DNA from: Aurantiochytrium sp. KH105
Taxonomy: Eukaryota > Sar > Bigyra > Thraustochytrida > Thraustochytriidae
Length of the DNA: 64,000 nucleotides
Reading direction: 5' to 3'
Assembly: GCA_003116975.1 (NCBI GenBank)
Contig: BGKB01000091.1
Coordinates: forward strand, 186,001-250,000
The notes beneath the pieces are model-generated. The model saw nothing but the letters and a program-made list of their open reading frames with translations, did not search any database and was not told the origin of the DNA. Positions 38,586 to 49,152 of the stretch are shown here, piece after piece. Numbering within the stretch: the stretch's first letter is position 1; each line of letters begins with the position of its first letter. The position numbers and the translations under genes are program-made.

Positions 38586-39021
38586 TGGTGTGGGGACAGT
38601 CCGGACCGGTGACGAGGCTCGAAGACTGACTGGGTTCTTGGGCAGCTCTTACATCAGTCCGTGCAGCTACTCGTCCGATGAGCACGAACGACTTGCACAA
38701 AGAGGCGGTCTGCAGCTGCTTGCGTCAATCTGCTGCTGCGGCGGAACTCTTCGGCAAGTCTCGGATTGGTCGAGGCCGGTTTCGCAGAGGTGACGGTGCT
38801 ATTTGGAATCCCCGTCGCAGTGCAGCACAGAGTTCAATCACCCGAGAGATGGGTTCGCGAGCGGGTGATTTTCATCGCATGCCGTGCGAGTGACTTGGTG
38901 TCTGAATAAGATGATAGTTTGTGAGCAAGCTCAGGTCGGCCGGCTCAGGGTGGCCTTTTTCCGGTGGGAAGTGCTTCCTTTGCAGCAAAAGATACTGCGT
39001 TTGGGAAGCTTGCATTCACGC

Positions 39022-39050
39022 GGAGAGAGAGAGAGAGAGAGAGAAAGAGA
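39022..39050. repeat. (GA)n dinucleotide repeat
   Basis: GA run with one AAA break. Another GAGAGA tract occurs at about 39350-39367. Confidence 0.8.
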
Positions 39051-39440
39051 AAGTTATTTCTCACTGATGAATGGTGTCGTGATGCAAAGCAGAATGAGAA
39101 GCAACAAGTGGGTGATTTTCATGGCATGCTGTACGAGAGACCTGGCGTCCGAACACAAAAGACTGCGAGCACGCTCAGGTCGAGTAGCTCAAGGTGGCCC
39201 TCCCTCTGAGGCGTGATGGAAAGCGCACCCCCTCGTGGCAAGAGCTGGTCTTTGAGGAAATCTTCAACGACAATAAACACGTAACATACCTAGTACATGA
39301 CCTATGCGTTCTGGGTGATGCCTGCTGATACCATTCACGGTCAGTCCATTGAGAGAGAGAGACAGAGAGGTGGTTCGCGTTAATGGCTGGATGGGGGCTA
39401 AGGATTGTCGTGATTCGAAACACAAGCAATCAGGTCGAGG

Positions 39441-39640
39441 AGCGGGTAATTCAATCGACGTCTGTCATGGTGTCTGATTCGAACTGATTATGATTGATGC
39501 CAGTGGCCTCGTTGGAGTCTGCGGAGAAATGATCGGCTGAGGTAGCGTTTGCCTTGGTCGAGAGCAGCTTGACGGAAGAAAGCACGAAAGAGCACGTGGG
39601 ATTCTTTACGTGACCCGCTGCATTTCCAACAAGCACTTGC
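39441..39640 (-). pseudogene. remnant of a DOMON-b561 gene C-terminus
   Basis: A short frame on the minus strand reads LLSTKANATSADHFSADS near its middle. The intact neighbour ends with VLSPEANSSSDEHFPADS followed by similar residues. The order and spacing match, but the frame lacks a DOMON or membrane region, and upstream sequence shows no haem-binding helices. I read it as the tail of a duplicated and decayed DOMON-b561 gene. Repeats on both sides of it support serial duplication of this 3' end. Confidence 0.55.
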
Positions 39641-39861
39641 GAGACTGATGTTTTGGCTCTTACTGATGTGAGGTAGTACGTGAACTTGCATAGAAAGAGC
39701 CTCCTATCCTGCTTCTTCTTTGTCCGTTCTAGTTGGTCGATGGGGGAATTTCGAGGTGTTGAACAGAGTGCGGGTGATTTTCATTTCATGATTTAGTTTG
39801 AGACTGACTTGACATTCGAACAGAAAAGGCTGCAACTGCGAGCACATACATTCGGTCCAAC

Positions 39862-41688
39862 TTAGGTCAGGGCGACCTGGCGAATGCTAGCATCCTTGCT
39901 TGAGTCTGCGGGAAAATGCTCGTCCGAGGAGCTGTTCGCTTCGGGGGAGAGGACCTCTGCACCCGATGATTTAGGATTCTCATTGATGTCATCAAACGTC
40001 GAAGCCCCCGATGAGGTTGTCGAGGAGGCGTGCTTTTTGTGTTGGTGGTGGTCATGTGATTTGTAGCCGCGCTTGGCAAACATCACAAAGATGATCGCCA
40101 CCACGAACGCCGTCACGGCCGTTCCAATGTATGTGAGGGCTTCGAGTGCGGTCTGCTCGCTGTCGGCAAGATAGCCCTCAATGTCGTCAATGCCCAAGTA
40201 GGAGTTGACAATGCCGCCCACAAAAATGAAGAGGGCAAAAAGGTAATGGCTGATTCGCCAGAGAGAACGGGACTTTCCCTTGCGGAGAAAAAGGGCAAAG
40301 AAGGGCTGCAGGCAGGTCACGATGATAACAGCGAGCCCAAGGCGTTCGTGCGTATTCGTAAAGTGCTCGCCAGAGAACTCGTCGACAAAGTAGATGGCGA
40401 TAGCAAAAGCAGCCAGAGCCATGAGAAGCGCAAGGGTCTGCGCCGCGCGATGAAAGTGAAACCAGCGAGGCTCCGGCGCAAGTTTGTGGCGCAGCGCCGA
40501 AGGCAAGGTGCCCAAGGGGAACAGAAAACCAAAGGCGAGAATCATCATGATGCCGTGCGCAAGGTACATCGCAGTGAGGTCTTTGGCATCACTGCCACTC
40601 ACGGTGCCTGCACTGGACCAGCTGACGAGATCCACAGAGTCGCCAAAGTTGGCGCCGTGACTCGGACCCCACGAGGAGCCCTCGTAGACGGCAAAGATAA
40701 TGCGCTTTCCGGCGCCATCCGCGTCAAGACTTTCGCCAGCGATAGCGTCGGTCGTAAAGGTAACCTGCATCACGCCGTCTTCGACGCTCACGGATGTGTC
40801 TTGTATGCTGGTTTCACCATCGTAGAGACTGGGCGCCTCGTAAGCCGTAATTTCATATTCGCCAACCTCGGCAGGCAGTCCAGATACACCAGTGCCGCCA
40901 AAGACGGCCCGCGAGCCAATCATGCTACCGTCTGACGAGAGAGCAATGGCAATCCACCCGCTGGACATTGCATAGGTCATTGTAATTTGAACCTCGGTGT
41001 CGCTCGCCAGCTCGTACTCGATCGTCAAGCCCCCGTCAAGACCCGTAAGGACACCAGCCGTCTCTGTGCTCGAGGGTGCCGCCGAGGGCTCTGTCGTGGG
41101 CGCTGCAGTAGGCTCTTGCGTTGCGTTGGCCGATGCAGGCGATCCGAGGTCTGCAAAGACGACCTCGTTGTTCGCAGATTTCTTTGCGCCATGGTACGCG
41201 AGATAGTCATTATCGCTGCTGGAGGTAAGGTCTCCCGCGGCCCAGATAACGCACTGCACATCGTCGAGGCTGACATCGCCAATCATGTCGGCGACAAAGG
41301 AAAGCGTGAGAACGGTCCCATCTCGGGTGATGGAGGTGTTCGCGAGGGTCCCGGCAGAGTTCGTGTTTGCCTCTACGCCAGTCATTGTCGGCTCATACAT
41401 TTGCACGGGTTCGCCGTCGGCGCAGGTCTCGCTCGTGCACAGTCTCCCGACGACCATGGAGCTGTCACCCATTCCGCACGAGGTCGTTCCATCCTGGCCG
41501 ACACCAATGGACAGATACTGCTCGTCACTGTCGCTTCCCGAGTCGTACTGGAGCTCAACAAGGTAGAGGCCGTCATCTTCAAGTGTGAGCGACAAGGTCG
41601 CATCGCCGATGTCACCCGAGAAATCTTGCGCCAGCGCCGCGTTAATTGCTGCGGCCCAGGCTATCGCCACAAGCGTCGCGCTCCTCAT
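39862..41688 (-). CDS. DOMON-DOMON-cytochrome b561 protein (ferric-reductase-like), copy 1
   Basis: 608 residues. Signal peptide about 1-20, first DOMON 22-180, Pro/Thr/Ala linker 183-212, second DOMON 215-355, then a b561 core of about five helices from 370 to 540 and a Ser-rich cytosolic tail. Four candidate haem-ligating histidines sit at the expected helix positions: His378 (LAHG), His413 (HFHRAAQ), His447 (HERLG) and His481 (SHYLF). Such CYBDOM/FRRS1-type proteins pass electrons across a membrane from cytosolic ascorbate-like donors to extracellular iron or other acceptors. The exact acceptor cannot be inferred. His-rich HDHHQHKKH follows the last helix. Same strand and family as the genes at 35.2, 36.8 and 44.5 kb. 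Confidence 0.88.
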   Translation of the reverse strand: MRSATLVAIAWAAAINAALAQDFSGDIGDATLSLTLEDDGLYLVELQYDSGSDSDEQYLSIGVGQDGTTSCGMGDSSMVVGRLCTSETCADGEPVQMYEPTMTGVEANTNSAGTLANTSITRDGTVLTLSFVADMIGDVSLDDVQCVIWAAGDLTSSSDNDYLAYHGAKKSANNEVVFADLGSPASANATQEPTAAPTTEPSAAPSSTETAGVLTGLDGGLTIEYELASDTEVQITMTYAMSSGWIAIALSSDGSMIGSRAVFGGTGVSGLPAEVGEYEITAYEAPSLYDGETSIQDTSVSVEDGVMQVTFTTDAIAGESLDADGAGKRIIFAVYEGSSWGPSHGANFGDSVDLVSWSSAGTVSGSDAKDLTAMYLAHGIMMILAFGFLFPLGTLPSALRHKLAPEPRWFHFHRAAQTLALLMALAAFAIAIYFVDEFSGEHFTNTHERLGLAVIIVTCLQPFFALFLRKGKSRSLWRISHYLFALFIFVGGIVNSYLGIDDIEGYLADSEQTALEALTYIGTAVTAFVVAIIFVMFAKRGYKSHDHHQHKKHASSTTSSGASTFDDINENPKSSGAEVLSPEANSSSDEHFPADSSKDASIRQVALT

Positions 41689-42445
41689 GCTTGCCTGGTC
41701 GCTCGCGTTGGTTGTGGAGGCAACCCGGTGGGTCCGGTTGCCTGGCTACTTCCTGGTTCTCTAGTCAGTTGGTATATCAAGTGTCAAGTGATGAGCGAGC
41801 GACGGCGACTCCGCCTGCTGCGACCCCTGAAGCTCTCTCCGTTTGTTCGGGTTTTACCGGCGCGACGCGAGCAACCTCGCGCTCGGCGCACACGCACCGC
41901 CAGTGAGGTACAAGGTCCCGATTAGGCGGAGTTCCTTCCACATCCAGCTAGATTCCGATAGTAAGACAGCCCACGCGGAAGGCCGATTCAGGTACAAGTT
42001 GGCCACGTTCATTTCAACGTGCACCCATTCCTTCCCGTTGCTGATCATCGCCTGCAGCTGCAGCACCTGCATGCTGGCGAGGTGCGAACGAGCGTGCTCG
42101 CGGCTGGCCGCGCCTCCGACCCTCCCTGCCTCCCTGCCTCCCTCTCGCCCTCTCTCTCGCGCCCGGATCCGGAAGCGGCAGAAAACCGCCGCGCGCGGGG
42201 GAGCCAGGCCAGCCGGCGGTCGCAGCGCGGTCGCGAAGAGGACGCAAGAGGACGCAGCCGCGCCGCTGGCTGGCATCGGCATCGGCACGCGCGAGGATGG
42301 CGACGACGACGGCCGTTTCGAGGCGCGGCTTTGACGCCTGCGTCCGAGATGCTCGTATCCGAGATGCTCGTGGAGAATGACGGTTCCAGGGTCTGCGGCG
42401 CCGCCAAGAAAGAAGCCGCTACGAAGCCAACCAGGCTGGGCGCGG

Positions 42446-42505
42446 TCGATGCGATGCGATGCAGTGCGATGCGATGCGATGCAGTGCGATGCGATGCGAT
42501 GCAGG
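42446..42505. repeat. GCGAT/GCAGT pentanucleotide repeat
   Basis: Tandem GATGC units with periodic AGTGC variants. Non-coding. Confidence 0.75.
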
Positions 42506-42696
42506 GCGCGGGCTGGAGGGAGTCGCAGGCGAAGGCGAGCTCGCACTCGCACTCGAACTTGAACTCGATTGAGAACGCGCGGAGCACGATTCGGCGCGCA
42601 GCACGGCAGCGGCGGCGGATGTCGACAGGGGAGCAGTGACCGCTGGAACCGCCGCCGCCGTCTCCTTCAACGCCTCGAAATCGTCGTCGAGCCCGC

Positions 42697-42735
42697 GCAT
42701 GGCATGGCATGGCATGGCATGGCATGGCATGGCAT
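42697..42735. repeat. (GGCAT)n pentanucleotide repeat
   Basis: About seven perfect GGCAT units. Confidence 0.85.
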
Positions 42736-43080
42736 CGCGTGGCGTCGCGAGATGATGGCTTGAGCCGCGGCCGCGAGATCGAGGTATCATTCGCCGACCG
42801 TTGATGAACAAGCGCGCAAGAGGATCTTCACACCTCCGCGCCGATCGCGACGGCAAGCGAGCTTCCCCTTCGTCTTCGTCCTCGTCGCGCACGCGCCCAC
42901 CTTGGACGTCCCGACTGCGCGCGAGGCCGCACGGGCAGTGCAGACAGACCAGCACGCGCAGGCACTCGCACACGCACCGGCGTCCCGGCGCGTCGCGGTT
43001 CGCGGCCGCCCCCGCTCGGCGGGTCGCGCTCGGCGTCCGGCGGCGAGTCGCCGAGTGGGTGCGAGTGGGACGCGCCTCTT

Positions 43081-43082
43081 CG

Positions 43083-43130
<48 letters not shown>

Positions 43131-43133
43131 TCG
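43081..43133. repeat. (TTTC)n microsatellite
   Basis: About twelve perfect TTTC units. The reverse-complement motif (GAAA)n forms the similarly long run at 48864-48920. Confidence 0.85.
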
Positions 43134-43803
43134 ATCTTGTCTTCGCCAAAATAACGCTCCGGCGAGCAGTGCAGAGACCGCCGCTCGCGGTTGCTGCACT
43201 GCGAAGCGGGGCATCTCTCCAGGCCAGGACGAGAGAGCCCGCGCCCGCCTCTGCGCCTCTCTCTCGCGCTGGCCTCGCCTCAGCGCGAGAGAGAAAAACG
43301 GCACGATGCAGGGCGCGGTGGCCGCATCTCGCGCGTCACCGCGCTCTTGAAACGCCGCGACTCAAGCGTTGTAGCGCAGCGAGCGCGGCGGGGACCGCGA
43401 CAGACAGCGAGCGGCACGGGCGAGGGCCTTTCCGCCGCCGCATCGGTCTTTAGCTATCGCGTCGCGGCGGAGGTGATTAGGCAAGCGAGCAAGCAGGCGG
43501 GGCCGAGGCCTTTTCCCGTCTTCGTCTTCGTCTTCGTCCTCGTCCTCATCTCCGACCCTGCCGTGTCGCGACAATGGCGGATCGAGCTGCTGCTCTTGCC
43601 GATGCTTCGAGCTCGAGATGATCGCTGGCCACGACGCCGCGGGGAAGAGCCGCAGTGCGCGTCACGGACTCACGAGCTGCACGAGCTTCGTCCGTGCGCA
43701 AGAGCTCGGCAAGAGCAGAAGAGGACCCGGCAGAAATGGTCCGGGGCCGGTCATCTCGTCTCGCTGCACTTTCGAGCTGCCCTGCAGCGATTGCGAAACG
43801 AAT

Positions 43804-43835
43804 ACGTGCGTGCGTGCGTGCGTGCGTGCGTGCGT
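43804..43835. repeat. (GCGT)n microsatellite
   Basis: Eight GCGT-type units followed by GAGTG variants. Confidence 0.8.
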
Positions 43836-44031
43836 GAGTGCGTGAGTGGGTGGGAGGGCGAGTCGTGCATAAGCAAGTGCGGACCGGGCCTGTCCAGGCT
43901 CGTCTCTGCGGCGCAGGCTCGACTCGGTCAGGATCTCGGTCGTGATCTCGGCCAAGGTCCCAATCTCGGGCGCCGTCGCTGTCGCGGTCTCCATTCGTCG
44001 CGATGATCGCCAGACAGCAAGCAAGCAAACG

Positions 44032-44065
44032 CCAGCCAGCCAGCCAGCCAGCCAGCTAGCCAGCC
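44032..44065. repeat. (CCAG)n microsatellite
   Basis: About eight CCAG units with one CTAG interruption. Confidence 0.8.
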
Positions 44066-44478
44066 GACCGGGACCAACGGACGGCGACCGCAAGGGTCGA
44101 GGCGAAGGATTCTTTGGGCACGCGTGCCCGTCAAACATCGACATCATCGCAGTCAGTCAGGAAACCTGGGACGAGCAAACAGACGCACTCTCGCTCGCTC
44201 GCATACTCGCTCGCACACCTGGAGAGAGAGAGAGAGAAAGAGAGGCTCATTCGCGGTGGGATTGGCGCGGGGTGCGGTTCTGCGCCAGGGTCCCGGGTAG
44301 CTTACCGGGTTGTACTTGCAACATACTCGCGACGAAGGTAGGAAGTTGGAAGCATAGCGCAGTGCAAGGAAAGTCCAGCCTTCGGCGCAGATGGCGAGAC
44401 CCAATCTTGCCGATGAACGTAACGAATAAGAAACTCAATCTTGTTTCGTTCATGATTGGTTAAGTGGTATCGTAACAA

Positions 44479-46302
44479 TTAGGCGCATTCCGGAAGGGAA
44501 ACGCTGTCGCCCGAGGCATCGCTGTCGCCGCTCTTCAAACTCGAGCGGGCATTTCTCTGGCGGGTCTCGTAGGCTGCAAATCCGCGCAAAAGCTGCGAGC
44601 CGAAGACGAGGCATGAACAGCCCGTGGCAAAGAGCGTTCCCATGATGAGCAAGACGCGCAACCCAACGAGACGGTCACTCGGAACGCCGACGAGCTCTGC
44701 GACAACAAGTCCCTCAAAACAGTTTTGTAGGCCGCCCAAAAAGATGATCAGGGCGCAAATGTAGTGACTCACGCGCCAAGTGGAGCGCATCTGAGTCTTG
44801 CGCAGCATGATGGCCGCCATTGGCTGAACAAGCACGAGAAAGATCAAAAAGAGACCGAATAGTCTGTGTGAGCGCGCAGCGGTGCTGCTCCCAGATCCCG
44901 AAAAGAGGATAACAAAGAAGGCAATGAGCACGCCTACGACGCCTGCTCCTTGTACTCCCCGATGAAGGTCGAACCAGCGTGACGGACGATTCACAAAGCG
45001 GTGCCGCATTGTCGATGGCACGGCGCCCATGGGAAAGAGAAATGCGAAGCAGAGGACCATTAAAACACCATGTGCGAGCCGTGCCGCACTGAATGTGTTC
45101 GCAGTGTCTTCCGTCGTAACGGTTCCACCGCTGGCCCATTTGACGAGATTGTGGGTATCCCCTAAATTTGCCCCGTGGCTTGCACTGAACCCGGACCCCT
45201 CGTACACGGCAAAGATGATGCGGTTTCCGTTCTCGAGATCGAGTTCTTGGCCAGCTATCGCCCTTGCGGAAAACGATACCTGCAAAAGTTCATCTACGAC
45301 GGAGACTGACGCATTGAAAATCGATGTCTCTCCATCGTACAGCTGCGGGGCCGCATATTCATCGATAAGGTATTCTCCAATCAAAGCGGGAAGTGCCGAG
45401 CTCGTCCCTGCAATGACAGCGTGGCTCTGTACCATTGCACCCGAAGCCGAGATGGCAATGCCCATCCATCCATTCGACATGGGGTATGTCATGCGAAGTT
45501 GTACATAGGCGTCATCACTACCTTCGGTTACTATACTCTGGAGGCGCCGGCCAGAACCCTGAACAACTTGAAAGGAAATCTCCATTTTGCCCTCGAGCCC
45601 CGTAATGACGCCACCGTCTTCAATCTCGGCCAGTGCTGTAGTTACAGTCGTAGTCGGTGCTGGGGTGTCCTGCGGAGTTGACACTGAGGATGGAGCCGGG
45701 GTGGAGGCGAGCGCATTGTCTTCATCGTATTGTATACTTGCAAAGTCGACAATTACACTATCTCCGGTATATTTGTGTTTGTGCATGTACTCTGTATTGC
45801 CTGCATCATCACTCAACAGTCCCGACGCCCAGGCAACACACTTTGCTTCCTTGAATGCGCGTGAGGCGATTCCTGCTGACTCAAACTCTACGACGAGGAC
45901 GCCATTCTCAAGCGATACAGAAGATTCCTCGAGCGAGAAACCTTCCGAAATGAGAACAACGTCTTCGTAAGAAGTTGCTCTGTATGTCTGCACACGAGCG
46001 ACATTGTTATCTTGACCACACGAGGCGTCAGAGCAGAGATGTCCAACGACGAATCGACTCGACTTCATCTTGCAAGTTGTAGCGGAGGCAGTACCGATGC
46101 CAATTCCAAGCCATGGGTCACCGTTTGCAGGCGGATTTGCGAGCTCGACACGCACGTGGAAGCGATCCTCGTCGAGCCGCTGTACTTGCAGCGAGGCTCC
46201 ATCGCCAAGGTCTTTCCCGAGGATAGATGCCTCGGCGCCTGTCATTGCTTGCATCGCTAGCGCTGCAGCAAGCACGCCTTTTATTGTCGTCAACAAATGC
46301 AT
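44479..46302 (-). CDS. DOMON-DOMON-cytochrome b561 protein (ferric-reductase-like), copy 2
   Basis: 607 residues, paralogue of the protein coded at 39862-41688. Signal peptide about 1-25, two DOMON domains (about 28-195 and 230-385) separated by a Pro/Thr linker, then the b561 core. The haem histidines are kept: LAHGVLM, DLHRGVQ, RSHRLFG and VSHYICA. WLGIGIG in the first DOMON and YPMSNGWMGIAIS in the second match the other family members. The Ser-rich tail seen in copy 1 is shorter here. Likely transmembrane electron transfer at a cell-surface or vesicle membrane. The start is the first Met and gives a good signal peptide. Confidence 0.87.
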   Translation of the reverse strand: MHLLTTIKGVLAAALAMQAMTGAEASILGKDLGDGASLQVQRLDEDRFHVRVELANPPANGDPWLGIGIGTASATTCKMKSSRFVVGHLCSDASCGQDNNVARVQTYRATSYEDVVLISEGFSLEESSVSLENGVLVVEFESAGIASRAFKEAKCVAWASGLLSDDAGNTEYMHKHKYTGDSVIVDFASIQYDEDNALASTPAPSSVSTPQDTPAPTTTVTTALAEIEDGGVITGLEGKMEISFQVVQGSGRRLQSIVTEGSDDAYVQLRMTYPMSNGWMGIAISASGAMVQSHAVIAGTSSALPALIGEYLIDEYAAPQLYDGETSIFNASVSVVDELLQVSFSARAIAGQELDLENGNRIIFAVYEGSGFSASHGANLGDTHNLVKWASGGTVTTEDTANTFSAARLAHGVLMVLCFAFLFPMGAVPSTMRHRFVNRPSRWFDLHRGVQGAGVVGVLIAFFVILFSGSGSSTAARSHRLFGLFLIFLVLVQPMAAIMLRKTQMRSTWRVSHYICALIIFLGGLQNCFEGLVVAELVGVPSDRLVGLRVLLIMGTLFATGCSCLVFGSQLLRGFAAYETRQRNARSSLKSGDSDASGDSVSLPECA

Positions 46303-46956
46303 CGTTCACGCTGCCTCTGTGCGAGGTATATGAGCCCGTGGTCGCGCGTCAATTGGAATTTGCTTGTACCTGGCTGAGGAGATCCCCCCCATGGACTTTT
46401 GGTCGTTTGCTCGAGCGCCCGCGCCCATATGCCCACTCGCGCTCGCTCGTGTGCTGTCCTGCGACGCTCTGAAAATGGACTCTTGTTCTTTTGGGATTGA
46501 ATGTGACTGATGGCCTCGCATCGAGTAAACAAGAAATAAAAAAATGCACGGATAGATCCGTTTTGACATGTTTCGACTCTCGGACTCGGACTCGTACAAG
46601 ACAGTCCATCTTTCTTGGTATAAGCTGTTGTAATTCTTAGTGGCTCTCTATACCTCTCGGTACTTCCAGGGAAGCGCGCGCGGGTACCAGGTCTTCCGGC
46701 TAGCCCTGTCCACACGTGGCAAGCTTTTGACTGCGAGCGAGGGAAAAAAAAGAAGTGGGACTTGCCATATGGGTGATGGAGCGCCAGGTGCTGGGGCCGA
46801 TCAGCGAGTCCAGCGAGTCCAGCTCCTTGGGGAAAGACAGAGTAATCTCTGTCTGTCTTCTGATTCTCCAAACGGATTGCAAAATAATGAAAAGGTAGAG
46901 TTGGAGCCCACAAAACAAGCATAAGAAAAAAAATCAAAGATCTGGTGGTAGGTTGC
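46303..46956. other. intergenic spacer
   Basis: 5' region of the DOMON-b561 gene and 3' region of FCF1. It is less GC-rich than other spacers, with an A-rich tract at 46924-46932. No gene is recognised. Confidence 0.6.
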
Positions 46957-47693
46957 TTAGTTTTTAGGAGCGCCAAAGGCCTCTGGCATGCGTTCAACAG
47001 TGTATTTGCGGCTGGATATATACATGATAGGGACACCAGGAATCTTGCGGAGTCTTCGGCGAAGCTCCTTATCGCACGTGGCCACAATGAAGCAACGGTG
47101 CTGCTTTACCATGCGAACAATGTCGTCATCTGCGTAGTGGCCCTTTTCGAGGTATCCCGGCATGCGGAGAAAGCGAGGATCTTTGGCAAGACGAAGTGCG
47201 ACGCGATACTTTTCACCAAGCTTTTCCAGCTCTGCCATAACGCTGTCGAGAATGACGGGAATGCACTTTGCGTACAAACAGTCCATCATGCTCTTGACAA
47301 TATCGAGTTTGTTTCGGATGCTGCGCAGTAAATCGCGGTAAGTTAGTGAATCTTCGTCCTGAAAAATAAGAATATACATAGCACACGCAAGACTCTTTCC
47401 TATCCCTCTGTGTCTCTCTCTTTGCCTTGGTATTGCTGCCTCGTTGGGATGAAAACTTACCTCATGTTGATAAAGTTGGTGTCAACAATGACATGGTACG
47501 GCGGTCCGAGCTGTTCGTTGTACTGAAAGAACAGCGCGGTGGGGGTCCTTTCCACGAACCTTGGTCCTTCCTTGGCCTTTTGCTCCTTTTCGCGCTTCTC
47601 CTTCTTTTCCTTGTTCTGCTTGAGCCGCTCGTCGCTGGGTTTCATCATCCTCTTGACCTGCGCAAACTTGCGCGTCCGCTTCTCCTTCGGCAT
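46957..47693 (-). CDS. FCF1: FCF1/UTP24 rRNA-processing PIN-domain nuclease, spliced
   Basis: Component of the small-subunit processome that cleaves pre-rRNA at sites A1/A2 in the nucleolus. Two exons: 47693-47461 and 47320-46957, separated by a 140-base intron with donor GTAAGT at 47460, branch-like CACTAAC and acceptor CGCAG ending at 47321. The join gives 198 residues, the same length as human FCF1. Basic N-terminus, [16 protein letters not shown]-domain Asp in [25 protein letters not shown], acidic YADDDIV, and C-terminal [12 protein letters not shown] ending in [10 protein letters not shown] are all FCF1 landmarks. The splice restores the expected [14 protein letters not shown] continuity. 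Very confident. Confidence 0.95.
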
Positions 47694-48863
47694 GGTGGCC
47701 CGCCTGGCTGGCTGCCTGCCTGCCTGCCAATCTGCTGACCTCCTTTACCTCCTCCGCGTCCAAGTCCCCTGGCTCCGCCCTGGCTCCGCTGGCCGCGGCG
47801 CTCCTCTCGTCCCTCCAGTTCTGCTTCGACGACCACCCGCCAGCTGCCCTCGCGCACTCGCGCCTCCACGGCTCGCTCGCGCGCCACCGCGCCCTGTCGT
47901 TCTTTCGTTCTTTTCTGGCGTGCGTGTTCCATCCGTGGCCGCCGCCGGCGACACGAGCGTTCCTCGCGGGTCTCCCGGGAGGCTCCCGGGGGCGCAGGGG
48001 ACGGCGCGACACAAGTATAGCGTGGGCGGCAAGTGGGGAGCGGCCGTCGGGCCGACTGTAGACGGGAGCGTCACAAGTGGGCATTTATTTTTTGCAGGGC
48101 GAATAAAGGGGATGGAATTCGATCCCTGACTGACAGACAGACACAGACAGACTCAAGGAGTGTGTGATGGGGAGAGGGAGGTGCACTGGCACCATCCATC
48201 ACTGGCCATCGACCAATGGAACGGCAAGGCGGAGACGCTCCGAGTCGCGGGCCGGAGGAAGGAGGCGCGAGAGCGAGGCGAGAAGGCCCTGTCTGCGTGC
48301 CCGCACGCCTGGCTGCCCGCGTGCGGCGACAGCTACGAGCCTAGTCGCCTTTTCATGGACCTCCGCAGCGCAGACGGCTGCGGCGAGAAGAGAGAACTCC
48401 GCATCGGCGGGGCTGGCCCGCAAGATCTGATCACAGGGTAATAAGTGAGGCTTCGTAACCGGTCTATGTTCGTGTCACCAAAGAGACCCAACGGTGTGAA
48501 GCTTCACCGGCACCGGCACACCGAACGCGCCGCGCCGCGCCGCTTTGCTGCTGCTGCTGCTGCGCCGCCGCCGCCGCCGCGGTCAGCTGCAGCTTCAGCT
48601 ACAGCTTGCACCCAGCTGCAGCTGCAGCGAGCGACAGCGAGCAACGAATACGTAAGCCGCACGGCAGCGCGTCACTCACGACGGCCGATTCCCAGAGGCC
48701 CAGCCGCAGCCCGCACCGGGTCGCTAGACCTAGCTAAGCTAGCTACAGCAACCCTCGCAAGGAAACAAAAGCAAGGCGGGGCTGCTCCCCCGCGGCGCGC
48801 CATTGCGCGGAGTGTCTGCGCCAGAAAAGGTGCCTACGTCATCTCCTCCTTTTCCCCTTCTCC

Positions 48864-48865
48864 GA

Positions 48866-48920
<55 letters not shown>
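48864..48920. repeat. (GAAA)n microsatellite
   Basis: About fourteen perfect GAAA units, non-coding. Confidence 0.85.
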
Positions 48921-49125
48921 CAGGGCGAGGCCAGGCAGGCAGAGGCGAATCGAGGAACAGCGCGAGAAGGAGTCGCCGCGCACGACCCGCCTTCGCGCGA
49001 GCCCGCGCGAGGCCAGCGCCGCGGGCCAGCTGGGCGCCGCCGGCCGCGCCGCCTCGAGACGCACGCGGCGCGCCGCGGCTGCCGCTGCCGCCGCCCCGGT
49101 GCAGGAGGCGAGAGAGGCGTCCGTC

Positions 49126-49152
49126 CGCGCACGCACGCACGCACGCACGCAC
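49126..49152. repeat. (GCAC)n microsatellite
   Basis: Six GCAC/CGCA units, about 320 bases upstream of the CASTOR-like start. Confidence 0.8.

Larger units (their letters stand above)
37468..39440. other. intergenic region with simple repeats and decayed duplicates
   Basis: Contains a CTTGG/CTTGT-type repeat (about 38515-38585), a GA run (39022-39050) and two diverged copies of a ~100-base segment at about 38861-38962 and 39104-39211. These resemble the 3' end of the b561 gene at 39768-39885: each begins near GGGTGATTTTCAT and ends near a GACCTGAG-like or CAAGGTGGCC-like element. No intact gene. Confidence 0.55.
41689..44478. other. gene-free region rich in microsatellites
   Basis: 2.8 kb between the two b561 genes. 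Simple repeats: GCGATGCGAT-type (about 42446-42505), GGCAT (42697-42735), TTTC (43081-43133), GCGT (43804-43835), CCAG (44032-44065) and GA (44221-44245). Frames here overlap on both strands and are low-complexity. No gene or RNA recognised. Confidence 0.6.
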
